Assembly: GCA_963835935.1 (NCBI GenBank)
Contig: CAWIHK010000006.1
Coordinates: forward strand, 186,001 to 250,000
Length of the DNA: 64,000 nucleotides
From: CAWIHK01 sp963835935
GTDB lineage: Bacteria > Bacteroidota > Ignavibacteria > UBA10030 > CAVZMI01
Direction: 5' to 3'
Shown: in pieces, positions 34,848 to 43,038 of the stretch
Numbering within the stretch: the stretch's first letter is position 1
Layout of the letters: the number at the start of each line of letters is the position of its first letter
The notes under the pieces: generated by a model
Told to the model about the DNA's origin: nothing
Seen by the model: the letters and a program-made list of their open reading frames with translations, nothing else
The model's database searches: none
Translations under genes and position numbers: made by a program

Positions 34848-35144
34848 ATGAGAAAACCAATTACACAAATATTAAGCATTTTGAAAGAGACTTTACCGTA
34901 TGTTCAAAATCTTTACAAGGTAAAGTCTATGGAAGTATTTGGCTCATACGTAAGATCGGAAGACAATGATGAGAGTGATATTGATATTTTGATATCATTT
35001 TTTGAATCGCCTTCCTTGATAAAATTTATTGAACTTGAAAATTATTTGACCGACAGATTAGGAATTAAAGTCGATCTTGTTATGAAGGATGCTTTAAAAA
35101 TAAATATTCGTCAACATATCCTTAAAGAAGCAAAATCTATATGA
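34848..35144 (+). CDS. mntA: MntA-type nucleotidyltransferase antitoxin
   Basis: A 98-residue minimal nucleotidyltransferase. The catalytic motif GSYVR-x(7)-SDID (Gly32-Ser33, Asp44, Asp46) and a third Asp at 76 (VDLVMK) are all present, so it should be active. In the HepT-MntA system the MntA protein AMPylates a Tyr of the HEPN toxin and neutralises it. It overlaps the toxin gene by 4 bases (ATGA at 35141), the usual coupled layout. The gap to aroC is 73 nt. MntA here is a family name; a protective role against phage or plasmids is known for some pairs. Confidence 0.9.
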   Translation: MRKPITQILSILKETLPYVQNLYKVKSMEVFGSYVRSEDNDESDIDILISFFESPSLIKFIELENYLTDRLGIKVDLVMKDALKINIRQHILKEAKSI

Positions 35145-35491
35145 ACAAAGGAAAAACTTGTCTTGATTATTTTGAAGATATAAAAGAGGCAATTGATAAA
35201 GGTATAAAGTTTATCGAGGGAATGAACTTTAAGGAATTTAAGCAAGATGAGAAGACACAATATGCGCTGATTCGTGCAATAGAAGTAATCGGAGAAGCCA
35301 GTAAGAAGATACCAGATGAAATAAAATCAGATTATTCTTTTGTCCCATGGAGAGAAATCAGTGGAATGAGAGATAAGTTAATTCATGATTACTTTGGAGT
35401 AAATGAAGAAGTAGTTTGGAAAACAGCAAAAGAAGACCTTCCCGTATTAAAGAATTATCTTGAAAAGATAATCCAGAGTTTAGAATCATAA
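35141..35491 (+). CDS. hepT: HepT-type HEPN ribonuclease toxin (DUF86)
   Basis: A 116-residue all-helical HEPN protein. The RNase motif R-x4-H-x-Y is intact as RDKLIHDY (Arg77, His82, Tyr84), the Tyr being the residue AMPylated by MntA in studied pairs. The segment RAIEVIGEASKKIPDE is typical of the DUF86/HepT family. It is the second gene of the MntA-HepT module; no promoter is seen between the two. The toxin cleaves RNA (tRNA in studied cases). A second toxin-antitoxin module starts 218 bp downstream. Confidence 0.92.
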   Translation: MNKGKTCLDYFEDIKEAIDKGIKFIEGMNFKEFKQDEKTQYALIRAIEVIGEASKKIPDEIKSDYSFVPWREISGMRDKLIHDYFGVNEEVVWKTAKEDLPVLKNYLEKIIQSLES

Positions 35492-35708
35492 GTCCCGAAA
35501 AAGTCCAACCACTTATTCATTCAAATAAAATATCATACTATCCTCATTGAAACCTGCTATTGTGGCTATAAAAAGTATTGAACGCGGTGTTGTAAAAAAA
35601 CGGATTCGGAAAATATAGCCTGCCGACAAAATATCAATATTAATCTTGATTATGTCTTAATATGGGCTTATATTATGTTCGGAATAAAGACAAAATAAGG
35701 ACAGTAAA

Positions 35709-35999
35709 ATGAAGAACATATCAGTTTCAAATGATATAATACCAGTCGGTCAATTCAAATCCAGTATGGCTAAATATCTCAAAGAAATTCGGGATAAGAG
35801 AAATTCTTTAATAATTACACAAAATGGCAAACCTGCCGGCGTGTTAATATCGCCTGCAGAATTTGATGAATTGAGACAAACAAAACTTTTCATTGACTCA
35901 GTCTCGCGCGGATTATCTGATTCGGAAAAAGGCGAAGTATTATCAACTTCACAACTTAAAAGTGAATTACATAAGACACGAGCCGCCAAAGAGAGATGA
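35709..35999 (+). CDS. Phd/YefM-family antitoxin
   Basis: A 96-residue type II antitoxin. The N-terminal DNA-binding part (IIPVGQFKSSMAKYLKEIR ... LIITQNGKPAGVLISPAEFDEL) is the YefM/Phd pattern, and the charged C-terminal tail would wrap the toxin. It overlaps the ParE-type toxin gene by 4 bases (ATGA at 35996). Such antitoxins repress their own operon. The pair lies 218 bp downstream of the HepT module, which makes a small cluster of stability or defence genes between aroC and bshA. Confidence 0.88.
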   Translation: MKNISVSNDIIPVGQFKSSMAKYLKEIRDKRNSLIITQNGKPAGVLISPAEFDELRQTKLFIDSVSRGLSDSEKGEVLSTSQLKSELHKTRAAKER

Positions 36000-36301
36000 A
36001 AATATTTTGGACAAAAGAAGCATTACTTCGATTACGCGACATTGAAGATTACATATCGAGAGATAATCCAACTGTCGCAATCGAGTTTGTTGACAAGCTA
36101 ATTTCTGTTGCTGTGACAATAATCGACAATCCGGGAAAAGGCAGAGTTGTTTCTGAATTGTCTCTTGATAACATAAGAGAAGTGATATATAAAAATTATA
36201 GAATCGTTTACCTGATTAAGAAAAATTCGATCGATATTCTCACGATTTTTGAAGGACACCAATTATTGAAAAAAGAAGAAATATTTAAAAGTAAAAACTG
36301 A
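35996..36301 (+). CDS. RelE/ParE-family toxin
   Basis: A 101-residue protein of the ParE/RelE fold: WTKEALLRLRDIEDYISRDNP at the start, PGKGRVVSEL in the middle and YKNYRIVYLIKKNSIDILTIFEGHQLL, the typical beta-sheet end. The ParE subfamily (gyrase poison) is more likely than RelE (mRNA cleavage) from the DIEDYIS segment, but this is not certain. It pairs with the Phd-like antitoxin before it. An ACCTAAC box (36306-36312) begins 5 nt after its stop, as at other cassette-like genes in this window. Confidence 0.88.
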   Translation: MKIFWTKEALLRLRDIEDYISRDNPTVAIEFVDKLISVAVTIIDNPGKGRVVSELSLDNIREVIYKNYRIVYLIKKNSIDILTIFEGHQLLKKEEIFKSKN

Positions 36302-36387
36302 TATGACCTAACAACCACCTCGGAAGATTGATGCGTCAATCCAGGAGCAATGCAATCCGAAAAGCAGTTCTAGTCGCCTAAAATAAT

Positions 36388-37509
36388 CTAATCTCTCTCC
36401 AACACCTTCTTATAATATTCCTCATACTTTGTTACCATCTTTTCGGTTTCGAAAAATTCCGCTCGCTTGCGGCATGCTTCGGCGAAAAGTTTGTACTTCG
36501 GTTCGTTCGTCAGAAGATCAATTGCGTATCGTGCCATTCGATCAACATCGCCAAACTCGGCAATGTATCCGGTTTCTCCCTGAATCTGAAGTTCCGGCAA
36601 ACCGCCTACGCTTGATGACACAACCGGCACCTCGCACGCCATTGCTTCGAGAGCGGAGAGACCGAAACTTTCCGATTGACTCGGCATCAGAAACAAATCG
36701 GATGCGGAGAGAATTTCAACCAGTTCCGTTTGCTTGCCGAGAAAACGGACATGCTCGAAAATTCCCAGCTCGCGCGCCAACTGCTCGCATTGCGATCTTT
36801 CCGGACCGTCGCCGACGAGAATTAATTTCGCCGGCATTTTTTTCAATACTATATCAAAAATCCGAATGACATCCGGTACTCGTTTGACTGTACGGAAATT
36901 TGAGATATGGACAAGAATCTTTTCATCGTTTGGCGCGATTTGCTTTTTGAAATGGCACGAATGAATGCGCCGGTATTTTTGTGTATCGACGAAGTTTGGA
37001 ATTACTTCGATCTCTTTATCGATATTATAATTTGTCTGTGTCTTCTCGCGTAAAAAGCGCGAGACAGCCGTGACACCATCGCTCTGCTCAATGCTGAATC
37101 GCATGACCGGCAGGAAACTCGGTTCGAGGCCTACGAGCGTGATATCCGTGCCGTGGAGTGTTGTTATGATTTTCGGATTATCCTTTCCTAAAATCGATTT
37201 GGCAAGAAATGCGCTGGTCGCATGAGGTATTGCATAATGAACATGCAGCAAATCAAGCTTATGGAACTTCGCAACCTCGATCATTTTACTGGCGAGTGAA
37301 AGTGTATACAACGGGAATTCAAACAATGGATAATTCGCCTGCTCAACTTCGTGGAAAAAAACATTTTCCATGAATGAATTAAGACGCATGGGAATCGCGT
37401 AACTGATAAAATGAATTGAGTGTCCGCGCAGCGCCAATGCTTTTCCGAGTTCCGTAGCTATCACACCACTGCCGCCGTATGTAGGATAACAGGTGATTCC
37501 GATTTTCAT
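36388..37509 (-). CDS. bshA: N-acetyl-alpha-D-glucosaminyl L-malate synthase
   Basis: A 373-residue GT-B glycosyltransferase (GT4) that joins UDP-GlcNAc to L-malate, the first step of bacillithiol synthesis. The start MKIGITCYPTYGGSGVIATELG and LHVHYAIPHATSAFLAK are characteristic for BshA, followed by the GT4 C-terminal block MPSQSESFGLSALEAMACEVPVVSS. Bacillithiol is the low-molecular-weight thiol of Firmicutes and Bacteroidota, which supports the proposed phylum. bshB and bshC are not in the window. It is alone on the minus strand between the toxin gene and a divergent GNAT pseudogene. Confidence 0.94.
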   Translation of the reverse strand: MKIGITCYPTYGGSGVIATELGKALALRGHSIHFISYAIPMRLNSFMENVFFHEVEQANYPLFEFPLYTLSLASKMIEVAKFHKLDLLHVHYAIPHATSAFLAKSILGKDNPKIITTLHGTDITLVGLEPSFLPVMRFSIEQSDGVTAVSRFLREKTQTNYNIDKEIEVIPNFVDTQKYRRIHSCHFKKQIAPNDEKILVHISNFRTVKRVPDVIRIFDIVLKKMPAKLILVGDGPERSQCEQLARELGIFEHVRFLGKQTELVEILSASDLFLMPSQSESFGLSALEAMACEVPVVSSSVGGLPELQIQGETGYIAEFGDVDRMARYAIDLLTNEPKYKLFAEACRKRAEFFETEKMVTKYEEYYKKVLERD

Positions 37510-37662
37510 GAAGCCTCCAAATAATTTGCACTAAAATACACTCTACATAGAATAGAAACAAGAGGCAATTAGAAAAAGTATTCAATGAAGTGTAGAAAGG
37601 GAAAATAAATAGTTGTAAATTAAAATATGATCGAGAGGATTCCATTTTAGTGAAGGTGTAAC

Positions 37663-38124
37663 ATGTTTTCCATCCGTAGATTTGAACCGAAAGATCTTGA
37701 GCAAGTTTTGCAGCTGCATATAATTCCTATGCAAGAAATTGGCGCTTATAAAGGTCATGGTGAATGAGATGCCGATCTTTATGATATCAAGGGAATCTAT
37801 CTGGATGACAATGGTGAATTTATTGTAGGTGAGCTTGATAATAAAATTGTCGCAATGGGAGTTTTCAAAAGAAGTGAAAATGGATACGCCGAAGTCAAAC
37901 GGATGCGTGTGTATCCCTGCTTGCAGGGGAAAGGATATGGAAGAAAAATTCTCGAATACCTGGAGACCGAAGCTCGACGGAAAGGTTACAAGGGATTTAT
38001 TCTTGAAACATCGATGATACAAACTGCCGCGCAGCGTCTGTACGAAAAAAATGGATTCAAAGAATATGCTCGTGAAAATATCGATAGCTTTGATTGCATC
38101 TGGTACCGGAAGGAATTTGAATAA
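37663..38124 (+). pseudogene. GNAT acetyltransferase gene with in-frame stop
   Basis: Reading from ATG 37663 gives a full GNAT protein of 154 codons with one internal TGA at 37765-37767, after YKGHGE and before DADLYDIKG. The acetyl-CoA-binding motif RMRVYPCLQGKGYGRKILEYLE and the closing AQRLYEKNGFKEY are intact after the stop. A W codon (TGG) would restore the frame by a single base change. An ATG at 37855 would start only a truncated second half. It may be a real pseudogene, or a base-call error. GNAT N-acetyltransferase substrates vary widely and cannot be predicted. Confidence 0.8.
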
Positions 38125-38258
38125 GCCCTTGACATTCATTCCAGTTCTTCCTAAGATACAACATCAAATTGTAAGCATTAATTCTGAAAGACATTTTGTC
38201 AAAATTCTTTTCTTGATAAATAAATATTAGACTAAGCATCAAAAAAAGGTAGAACAAT

Positions 38259-39149
38259 ATGAATTGTGGAATAAAAATCATACTTCTTTTTTCATGCGCT
38301 TTTTTATTGATGCTCCATAATTCGTTCGCGCAGACCGATAGCAACAGCGTGAGGCCGACGACGAAGATTACACTGCGTGACGGATCAGAGATCGTCGGAT
38401 CGATTATATCGGAAGATTCTCTTGTGATTACTTTCAAAACACCGACGAATATTTCCATGGTTATTCCGAAGAATCAAATTAAGTTCATGGAAAAACTGTC
38501 GGGTGAAATGGCTAACGGAGAGTACGTGCGTGTTGACCCCAATACGACACGATTGTTCTTTGCGCCAACAGGCAGAACACTTCCGGCAGGCATGGGATAT
38601 TTTTCTGACTACGAATTGTTCTTTCCATTCATCGGTATTGGAATAACGGATTATATTACTTTGGCAGGCGGTATGTCTCTCGCCCCCGGTGCAACCGAAC
38701 AATTACTTTATTTTGCTCCGAAAATCCGATTTATACAACTTGACAATTTCGATGCGTCCGGAGGTGTCTTGTATATCAACTCTACGTCGTTTTCAAGTGA
38801 TGCTGTTGGAATAGTATACGGAGTCGGGACGGTGAAATTGCCAAGAGCAGATATTACCGGTGGGATTGGCTGGGGATTTTCAAAGGGTGATTTAAGTAAT
38901 AAACCAATTATAATGCTCGGCGGTGAATTTAGTGTGTCAGGTAGTATGAAATTTATAACGGAGAACTGGTTTCCTGTCGGGGCAGATGTTTCGATAATTT
39001 CATTTGGTATTCGTTTTTATGGAGAGAGATTAGCGGCAGACTTGGCGTTCATGCGCCCCCTAAACGGTTGGTCATCCGGTTTCCCATTTTTCCCGTGGGT
39101 TGGATTTGCGTACAACTTCGGCCCATTGGTAAGTGCAACGGGAAAATAA
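38259..39149 (+). CDS. Hypothetical exported protein, possibly outer-membrane
   Basis: A 296-residue protein with a signal peptide (about 1-24, cleavage near NSFAQT). The N-terminal ITLRDGSEIVGSIISEDSL part (about 36-85) looks like the small beta-fold of RNA-like/Sm-type exported repeats seen in Bacteroidota. The rest is rich in alternating aromatic and glycine segments (GIGWGFSKGDL, FPWVGFAYNFGPL), as in beta-barrel proteins. No specific family match can be made. It is transcribed alone; the next gene is convergent. Confidence 0.6.
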   Translation: MNCGIKIILLFSCAFLLMLHNSFAQTDSNSVRPTTKITLRDGSEIVGSIISEDSLVITFKTPTNISMVIPKNQIKFMEKLSGEMANGEYVRVDPNTTRLFFAPTGRTLPAGMGYFSDYELFFPFIGIGITDYITLAGGMSLAPGATEQLLYFAPKIRFIQLDNFDASGGVLYINSTSFSSDAVGIVYGVGTVKLPRADITGGIGWGFSKGDLSNKPIIMLGGEFSVSGSMKFITENWFPVGADVSIISFGIRFYGERLAADLAFMRPLNGWSSGFPFFPWVGFAYNFGPLVSATGK

Positions 39150-39180
39150 ATTGAGCATAATTGTAGATTTTCGAGAGAGG

Positions 39181-39612
39181 TCAGGTTGTCATTTTTATTT
39201 TTATTAGTCGCTGGATGATCATGACGTCAAGCTGTGTGAGCACTTCGATAAAAAAAGCCCGTCCGTCTCCAGCCCGCATTGCTGTCGTGATCGCCGTGAT
39301 GATGGGAAGAGGGAGAGCCGACCTGCGAGCTTCAAAAATCGCACGATCATTATACATGAAGAGAATACAGAATGAATCCGCCAAAGGATAAAAATAGAAA
39401 ATTATTTTATCTTTCTGTTTAAAAACTTGTGTCCAACCAGTAGACGCCGAATAATATTTCCATTCAACAGATATATCCGTATAATTCGAGTTAACCCATT
39501 CCTTTATTACTTTCCACAAATTAATGGTTTTACCAAGGGCATGTTTACATTCTAATTCATCTGGCTGATGATTTTTATCGATGAAATAAAATTTTATATT
39601 TTCATTTTCCAA
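39181..39612 (-). CDS. DUF3788-like protein
   Basis: A 143-residue protein. The central segment EWKYYSASTGWTQVFKQKDKIIFYFYP and the following short alpha/beta part fit the DUF3788 family (putative small cytoplasmic proteins in many bacteria and archaea), though I rely on pattern memory. Function unknown. It lies 16 nt downstream of argH on the same strand and is probably the second gene of an argH transcript. Confidence 0.6.
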   Translation of the reverse strand: MENENIKFYFIDKNHQPDELECKHALGKTINLWKVIKEWVNSNYTDISVEWKYYSASTGWTQVFKQKDKIIFYFYPLADSFCILFMYNDRAIFEARRSALPLPIITAITTAMRAGDGRAFFIEVLTQLDVMIIQRLIKIKMTT

Positions 39613-39627
39613 ACTTTACTCCAACCA

Positions 39628-41004
39628 TCAACGGCTTTTCAAAACTTTCTTCCAGTGGGTAATTTGTCTTTTCACTTGATGAGGCGAAGTACTTCCGAAA
39701 GATATTTTTCTACCCGCACTTTTTTTCGGATCTAAAACTTGATAAACATCTTTATCAAATATTTTAGAAAATATCCGAAATTCTTCAAGCGACAAATCTT
39801 TCATCACAACCTTACGGCCGGAACAATGCGATACAATTTTGCCGGTTATTTCGTGTGCATCGCGAAAGGGAATATCCTTTTTAACAAGATATTCTGCAAC
39901 ATCTGTAGCCGTTAGAAAGCCTCGTTCCATATCTTCCGAGAATCTTTCTTTGTCGAATACGGTTTGCTGAATAACGTTCGTCATGATAACAAGCGCCTGC
40001 CTGACTGTAGCCACAGAATCAAAAAGAGGTTGTTTGTCTTCCTGGAGATCCCGGTTATACGCAAGCGGTAATCCCTTCATGATTGTGAGCATAGCGATAA
40101 GATTTCCATACACGCGCCCGGTTTTTCCGCGGACTAATTCCGCCATATCGGGATTTTTTTTCTGCGGCATAATGCTTGAACCTGTCGTGTAGGCATCGCT
40201 TGTCGCCGCAAACCTGAATTCTTCCGAACTCCAGAGCACCAGTTCTTCACTCAATCTGCTCAAATGCATCATAATTGTACTCGCAGAAGAAAGGAATTCA
40301 ATAATATAATCCCGGTCGCTTGTGGCGTCGATGCTGTTTTGAAGAACTGCATCGAAGTGAAGTTTTTTCGCAACCATCAACCGGTCAATCGGGAAGGAAG
40401 TGCCTGCAAGTGCGGCCGCTCCGAGCGGTAGCCTATTGACTCGGCTGTAACAATCGCTTAACCGTTCGTAATCGCGATCTAGCATCGAAACGTACGCAAG
40501 AATATGGTGCGAGAACAAAATGGGTTGCGCACGCTGCATGTGTGTGTAACCGGGGATAATAAGGCCGAAATATTTTTCCGCAGTTGTGATCAAAGTTTTT
40601 TGGAATGCACTTATTAGTTTTCGAATATCCAGGATTGCTGACCGAAGATAAAGCCGCTCATCCAATCCCACCTGATCGTTACGGCTTCGTCCGGTGTGAA
40701 CTTTTTTCCCAGCCGGGCCAATTTTTTCGATCAAGCGTTGTTCGATTGCCATGTGTATGTCTTCTTTTTGCCATGATAAATCGAGTTTGCCGGCGTCGAT
40801 TTCTTTCTCGATTTCGTTCAGCGCAGACCGTATCCGGCGTGCGTCACCGGCAGGAATAATTTTCATAGCCGCAAGCATTTCGACATGTGCGATGCTTCCG
40901 GCAATATCCTCTCGATAGAATTGTTTATCAAGATCAATCGATGATGAAAATTGTAACGCAATTTTCGATAGAGGTTTTCGGAATCGGCCGCCCCACAGCG
41001 CCAT
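39628..41004 (-). CDS. argH: Argininosuccinate lyase
   Basis: A 458-residue enzyme of the fumarase/aspartase superfamily that splits argininosuccinate to arginine and fumarate. The signature GSSIMPQKKNPD is at about 282, HTGRSRNDQV at about 103, and the N-terminal ALWGGRFRKP is the usual ArgH start. Length matches the family. The next arg genes are not near. On the same strand 16 nt downstream is a DUF3788-like gene. The upstream region to nuoA (273 nt) is divergent and AT-rich. Confidence 0.95.
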   Translation of the reverse strand: MALWGGRFRKPLSKIALQFSSSIDLDKQFYREDIAGSIAHVEMLAAMKIIPAGDARRIRSALNEIEKEIDAGKLDLSWQKEDIHMAIEQRLIEKIGPAGKKVHTGRSRNDQVGLDERLYLRSAILDIRKLISAFQKTLITTAEKYFGLIIPGYTHMQRAQPILFSHHILAYVSMLDRDYERLSDCYSRVNRLPLGAAALAGTSFPIDRLMVAKKLHFDAVLQNSIDATSDRDYIIEFLSSASTIMMHLSRLSEELVLWSSEEFRFAATSDAYTTGSSIMPQKKNPDMAELVRGKTGRVYGNLIAMLTIMKGLPLAYNRDLQEDKQPLFDSVATVRQALVIMTNVIQQTVFDKERFSEDMERGFLTATDVAEYLVKKDIPFRDAHEITGKIVSHCSGRKVVMKDLSLEEFRIFSKIFDKDVYQVLDPKKSAGRKISFGSTSPHQVKRQITHWKKVLKSR

Positions 41005-41277
41005 GAAAGTGCATCCTTTCGATTATGTCGTCAAATGAAATAAAATATCAGATGCTGCTTTTCCATTTACTAACATTCTGCAGTCTTGTATTCAAAAATT
41101 AGAATCATAAATTCATCAACAATGAATAAATGTACAAAATTGAAATAATAGAGTCTACACATAATTTCTGTAAAAGATTATTTCTTGCTTCTCTCTCAAG
41201 CTCTTTTTATATTAACGTGCTTTATTTATTTGCTCAAAGAACAACCGCAACATAATAAACATGGAGAAAGTAATAAG
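41005..41277. other. Divergent promoter region between argH and nuoA
   Basis: This 273-bp AT-rich region separates the two diverging transcripts and must hold both promoters. I cannot point to a convincing conserved -33/-7 pair. No gene is visible; an in-frame upstream extension of nuoA to 41185 is rejected because its added residues are unlike NuoA. Confidence 0.5.
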
Positions 41278-41709
41278 ATGTTGACCGATTTTGGCCGTGT
41301 GTTGTTGTTTTTCGTGGTGGGCGGTGTGTTTGTGGGGCTTGGGTTGTTTGGTGCATGGCTTGTTCGCCCAAACAGGCCGAATTCGGTTAAGAATGCGACA
41401 TACGAATGCGGTGAAACGCCGGTAGGCAGTCCGTGGATTCGTTTCAACGTTCGTTTTTATATAATTGCTTTAATCTTTATCATATTCGAAGTCGAAACAG
41501 TTTTCCTCTTCCCGTGGGCGATTGTCTTTAAAAAACTTGGCATGTATGCATTCGTCGAGATGGCGGTATTCATTATTATTCTTGCAGTCGGTTTCATTTA
41601 TGTCTGGGCCAAGGGGGATCTTGATTGGGATAAGCCCACTCCGAAACTTCCGCAGTACAAAAAAGGCATCGGCGTAGTGTTACCTGAAGAGGAAGAAGTG
41701 CAATTATAA
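41278..41709 (+). CDS. nuoA: NADH-quinone oxidoreductase subunit A (NuoA)
   Basis: A 143-residue membrane subunit with three helices and the loop with YECGETPVGSPWIRFNVRFY, the conserved NuoA segment that carries the redox-linked Cys. ATG 41278 follows GGAGAAAG by 10 nt. Start of the complex I operon nuoABCDHIJKLMN, all in one direction. It forms part of the quinone-binding junction with NuoH. The C-terminal tail (PQYKKGIGVVLPEEEEVQL) is charged and longer than in E. coli. Confidence 0.94.
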   Translation: MLTDFGRVLLFFVVGGVFVGLGLFGAWLVRPNRPNSVKNATYECGETPVGSPWIRFNVRFYIIALIFIIFEVETVFLFPWAIVFKKLGMYAFVEMAVFIIILAVGFIYVWAKGDLDWDKPTPKLPQYKKGIGVVLPEEEEVQL

Positions 41710-41844
41710 TTATCAATACGTCCCAATATCGTCGAACGATTTACGAATTCTTACGAGCGATAGCTCCGCCTCGTGGAGCAAGATAAGCAGTGTGGCAGGC
41801 TTGTATTTTTCTTGCTTTGATTTCGACGTTTGAAAGGATATTTA

Positions 41845-42333
41845 ATGAGTTTATTGGATTCACGGTTTGAAAAAAGTAATATCGTTGTTACTTCGCTTGA
41901 TACATTGCTAAACTGGGCGCGATTGTCGTCGCTGTGGCAGATGCATTTCGGGCTTGCATGTTGTGCGATCGAGATGATGGCGGCATCGGCTTCACACTTC
42001 GACATGATGCGCTTCGGCGTTATACCACGCGCAACACCCCGACAGACAGATGTCATCATAATTTCTGGGACAGTCACATTGAAGATGGCTTCGCGCGTAA
42101 AAACTCTCTATGAGCAAATGGCTGAGCCTCGTTATGTGATCTCGATGGGAAGTTGCGCAAACTGCGGCGGTCCATACTGGGAACATGGGTATCATGTGCT
42201 GAAAGGTGTTGATCGAATTATTCCGGTTGATGTTTACGTTCCCGGTTGTCCTCCCCGGCCTGATGCTTTACTTGAAGGTTTGATGAAACTACAGGAAAAG
42301 ATTCGGCAGGAGAGTCTCAAGAAGAAGAGATAA
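41845..42333 (+). CDS. nuoB: NADH-quinone oxidoreductase subunit B (NuoB)
   Basis: A 162-residue peripheral subunit carrying cluster N2, the last iron-sulfur centre before quinone. The cluster ligands are visible as CCAIEMM, GSCANCGGP and VPGCPPRPD. The ATG at 41845 with AAAGGA upstream is preferred to TTG 41830. The spacer after nuoA is 135 nt, and the next spacer (161 nt) holds period-6 tracts in both orientations. Confidence 0.95.
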   Translation: MSLLDSRFEKSNIVVTSLDTLLNWARLSSLWQMHFGLACCAIEMMAASASHFDMMRFGVIPRATPRQTDVIIISGTVTLKMASRVKTLYEQMAEPRYVISMGSCANCGGPYWEHGYHVLKGVDRIIPVDVYVPGCPPRPDALLEGLMKLQEKIRQESLKKKR

Positions 42334-42340
42334 TAAGGTA

Positions 42341-42476
42341 GATCAAGATTAAGATTGAGATCAAGGTCAAGGTTGAGGTAAAGGTTTAGGGGAAAATAAA
42401 GAAAAGATTAAGATCGAGATCGAAAGAAAGAGTCTGGATTATTTCTATCTCGACCTCGACCTTATCCTTAAAATAG
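42341..42476. repeat. Period-6 tracts between nuoB and nuoC
   Basis: A forward AGRTYR run (42341-42391: AGATCA AGATTA AGATTG AGATCA AGGTCA AGGTTG...), a short forward run (42405-42428) and a reverse-orientation run (42446-42476, read on the other strand as AGGATA AGGTCG AGGTCG AGATAG). The second and third can pair as an inverted repeat. They fill nearly all of the 161-bp gap in the middle of the operon. Confidence 0.75.
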
Positions 42477-42494
42477 AATATTAAACAGCTGAAT

Positions 42495-42974
42495 ATGGAA
42501 CCACAAGAAATATTTGATCTATTAAAAACAGAGTACGGCGATTCCGTCATCGAATTGAAGACCGACGTACCGATCGATGCATTTATTTTAGTAGCAACAG
42601 ATCGACTGGTCAATATCTGCAAATTTCTTCGAGACGACAGCCGAATGCAATTCGATTATCTATGCTGTTTAAGCGGCGTCGATTACAACAATGGAACACT
42701 TGGGTCAGTGTACCATTTAAGCTCAATGACTCATGGGCATAAAATAGTACTCAAAGTTTTAATGCCGAAAGATAATCCAACGGTTCCATCTGTCGTAAGC
42801 ATTTGGGCTAGCGCCAATTGGCATGAACGTGAATCATACGATTTGCTCGGTATCATCTACACCGGTCATCCGGATTTGAGAAGGATTCTCCTTCCAGATG
42901 ATTGGGAAGGATACCCGTTGCGTAAAGATTATAAGACGCCTGAATTCTACAATGGCATGAAGGTCCCATACTAG
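42495..42974 (+). CDS. nuoC: NADH-quinone oxidoreductase subunit C (NuoC)
   Basis: A 159-residue subunit of the peripheral arm (30-kDa family). The family signature is present: ESYDLLGIIYTGHPDLRRIL followed by DDWEGYPLRKDYK. It contacts NuoD and NuoB. Not fused to NuoD, as it is in some E. coli-like operons. Flanked on both sides by AGRTYR tracts. Confidence 0.95.
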   Translation: MEPQEIFDLLKTEYGDSVIELKTDVPIDAFILVATDRLVNICKFLRDDSRMQFDYLCCLSGVDYNNGTLGSVYHLSSMTHGHKIVLKVLMPKDNPTVPSVVSIWASANWHERESYDLLGIIYTGHPDLRRILLPDDWEGYPLRKDYKTPEFYNGMKVPY

Positions 42975-42989
42975 TTGAAAAGATGATAG

Positions 42990-43026
42990 AGCAAGGTTTA
43001 GGTCAAGGTCAAGATTAAGGTTGAGT
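42990..43026. repeat. Period-6 tract between nuoC and nuoD
   Basis: Forward run AAGGTTT AGGTCA AGGTCA AGATTA AGGTTG AG, matching the AGRTYR family, in the 64-nt gap between the two genes and ending at about 12 nt before the nuoD start codon region. Confidence 0.75.
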
Positions 43027-43038
43027 TTTAGGAATACA

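Noticed and set aside
41185..41277. N-terminal extension of NuoA to 41185
   Set aside because: The added 31 residues do not match NuoA, and ATG 41278 has a better ribosome site.
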